A stretch of DNA of 64,000 nt from Phlegmacium glaucopus (Eukaryota; Basidiomycota; Agaricomycetes; Agaricales; Cortinariaceae): contig MU130363.1 in assembly GCA_015039465.1 (NCBI GenBank), positions 62,001 to 126,000 on the forward strand. The letters are read 5' to 3'. The notes under the pieces are model-generated. The model was given only the letters and a program-made list of their open reading frames with translations. It did not search any database and was not told the origin of the DNA. Shown one piece after another: positions 63,504-64,000 of the stretch (the first letter of the stretch is position 1; each line of letters starts with the position of its first letter). A program made the translations under genes and the position numbers.

Positions 63504-63887
63504 ATAGTGTTGTTGAGGCTAGCTTGAGCACTTTTAGTATTTTTCAAATAACATGACACCATGTACTCTGATTGCTTAGTGTATGGAGATGACCCCCTGG
63601 CTTATAGGGTCCTTGATATGTTTAAATATTTATAGAATTCTTTGGAATTTATTGGAATTGATATTTCCATCAAGCCATTTGGTCAAGTGGCTAGCTTGAA
63701 GCCACTTGACAAATGGCTTGATGGCAATATAAATTCCAATAAATCCCATAATATTCTATATATATTTATACATATCAAGGACCCTATAAGCCAGGGGGTT
63801 ATCTCCCAACACTAAGCAATCAGAGTACATGGTGTCATGATATCTGCAAAATACTAAAAGTGCTCAAGCCAGCCTCAACAACACTAT
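63504..63887. mobile_element. 384-bp foldback inverted repeat, MITE-like
   Basis: The left arm (63504-63690, from ATAGTGTTGTTGAGGCT to GGTCAAGTGG) is matched by the right arm (63702-63887) read on the other strand, with about 85-90 percent identity by eye. Shared blocks include AGCACTTTTAGTATTTT, CATGACACCATGTACTCTGA, CCCCTGGCTTATAGGGTCCT and GCCATCAAGCCATTTG-like sequence at the apex. The loop is about 10 nt. The element has no coding capacity. A long hairpin of this size suggests a non-autonomous foldback transposon. No clear target-site duplication was identified. Confidence 0.8.
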
Positions 63888-63950
63888 AGGCACCATTTGA
63901 GTAGATTTTCATGAGCCAATTTCCTTCAAATTGAGGTACAAAAAAATTAG

Positions 63951-64000
63951 TGATGGGCAGGGGTTTGGGAAACCCCTGGGGTACAAGGGTAAGGGTAAGG
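63951..64000 (+). repeat. Second GGGTAA-type array, cut by window end
   Basis: After GGGGTTTGGGAAACCCCT, itself a short hairpin, the sequence ends in AAGGGTAAGGGTAAGG. It mirrors the array at 63.3 kb on the other side of the foldback element and continues beyond the window. Confidence 0.7.

Overview
The window is nuclear DNA of a filamentous basidiomycete, most likely an agaricomycete. The genes are split by many short introns (mostly 48-70 nt, GT..AG, often with a CTNAC-like branch site), they sit on both strands, and several are fungal or basidiomycete-type families: a DNxxD sesquiterpene synthase, a Kre9/Knh1-like secreted protein, SH3 membrane proteins, PAM17 and a CDC10 septin. Many gene models below were assembled by reading exons on the correct strand and checking that splice phases agree. 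Start and end give the outer CDS limits, and the evidence text gives key exon limits.

Layout. 0.7-10 kb: MFS transporter (-), glia maturation factor (+), a broken SH3 gene (-), a DUF3429 mitochondrial membrane protein (-) and a sesquiterpene synthase (-). 10-13.9 kb: a gene-poor stretch with a 116-bp duplicated repeat. 13.9-35.8 kb: AHA1 Hsp90 co-chaperone with a C-terminal membrane segment, a small proline-rich secreted protein, septin CDC10, a P4-ATPase flippase, phospholipase D, an F-box/WD40 protein and a Kre9/Knh1-like protein. 36-52.6 kb: a SNF2-family ATPase and PAM17 head to head, an SH3 membrane protein, a very large CCCH/ankyrin/ClpB-type AAA+ gene, a glutaredoxin-like gene overlapping a CCHC/PSP gene, GPI mannosyltransferase I and SAR1. 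53-60 kb: a secreted/membrane IFI6-like protein, then a run of damaged genes (NEDD1-like WD40, glyoxalase I, MYND finger, GDSL esterase, a membrane protein), each with frameshifts, stops or missing blocks. 60-64 kb: repeat-rich DNA with a lineage-type ORF remnant, GGGTAA arrays and a 384-bp near-perfect inverted repeat.

Most intact genes are housekeeping: membrane lipid traffic (flippase, PLD, SAR1, GPI synthesis), cytoskeleton (septin, GMF), mitochondria (PAM17, DUF3429) and protein quality control (AHA1, the AAA+ protein). There is no convincing secondary-metabolite cluster beyond the terpene synthase, although an MFS transporter lies 5 kb away. The most notable item is the apparent single gene joining a CCCH zinc finger, a long disordered region, ankyrin-like repeats and a ClpB/SKD3-type AAA+ module, because every splice phase across the join is compatible.
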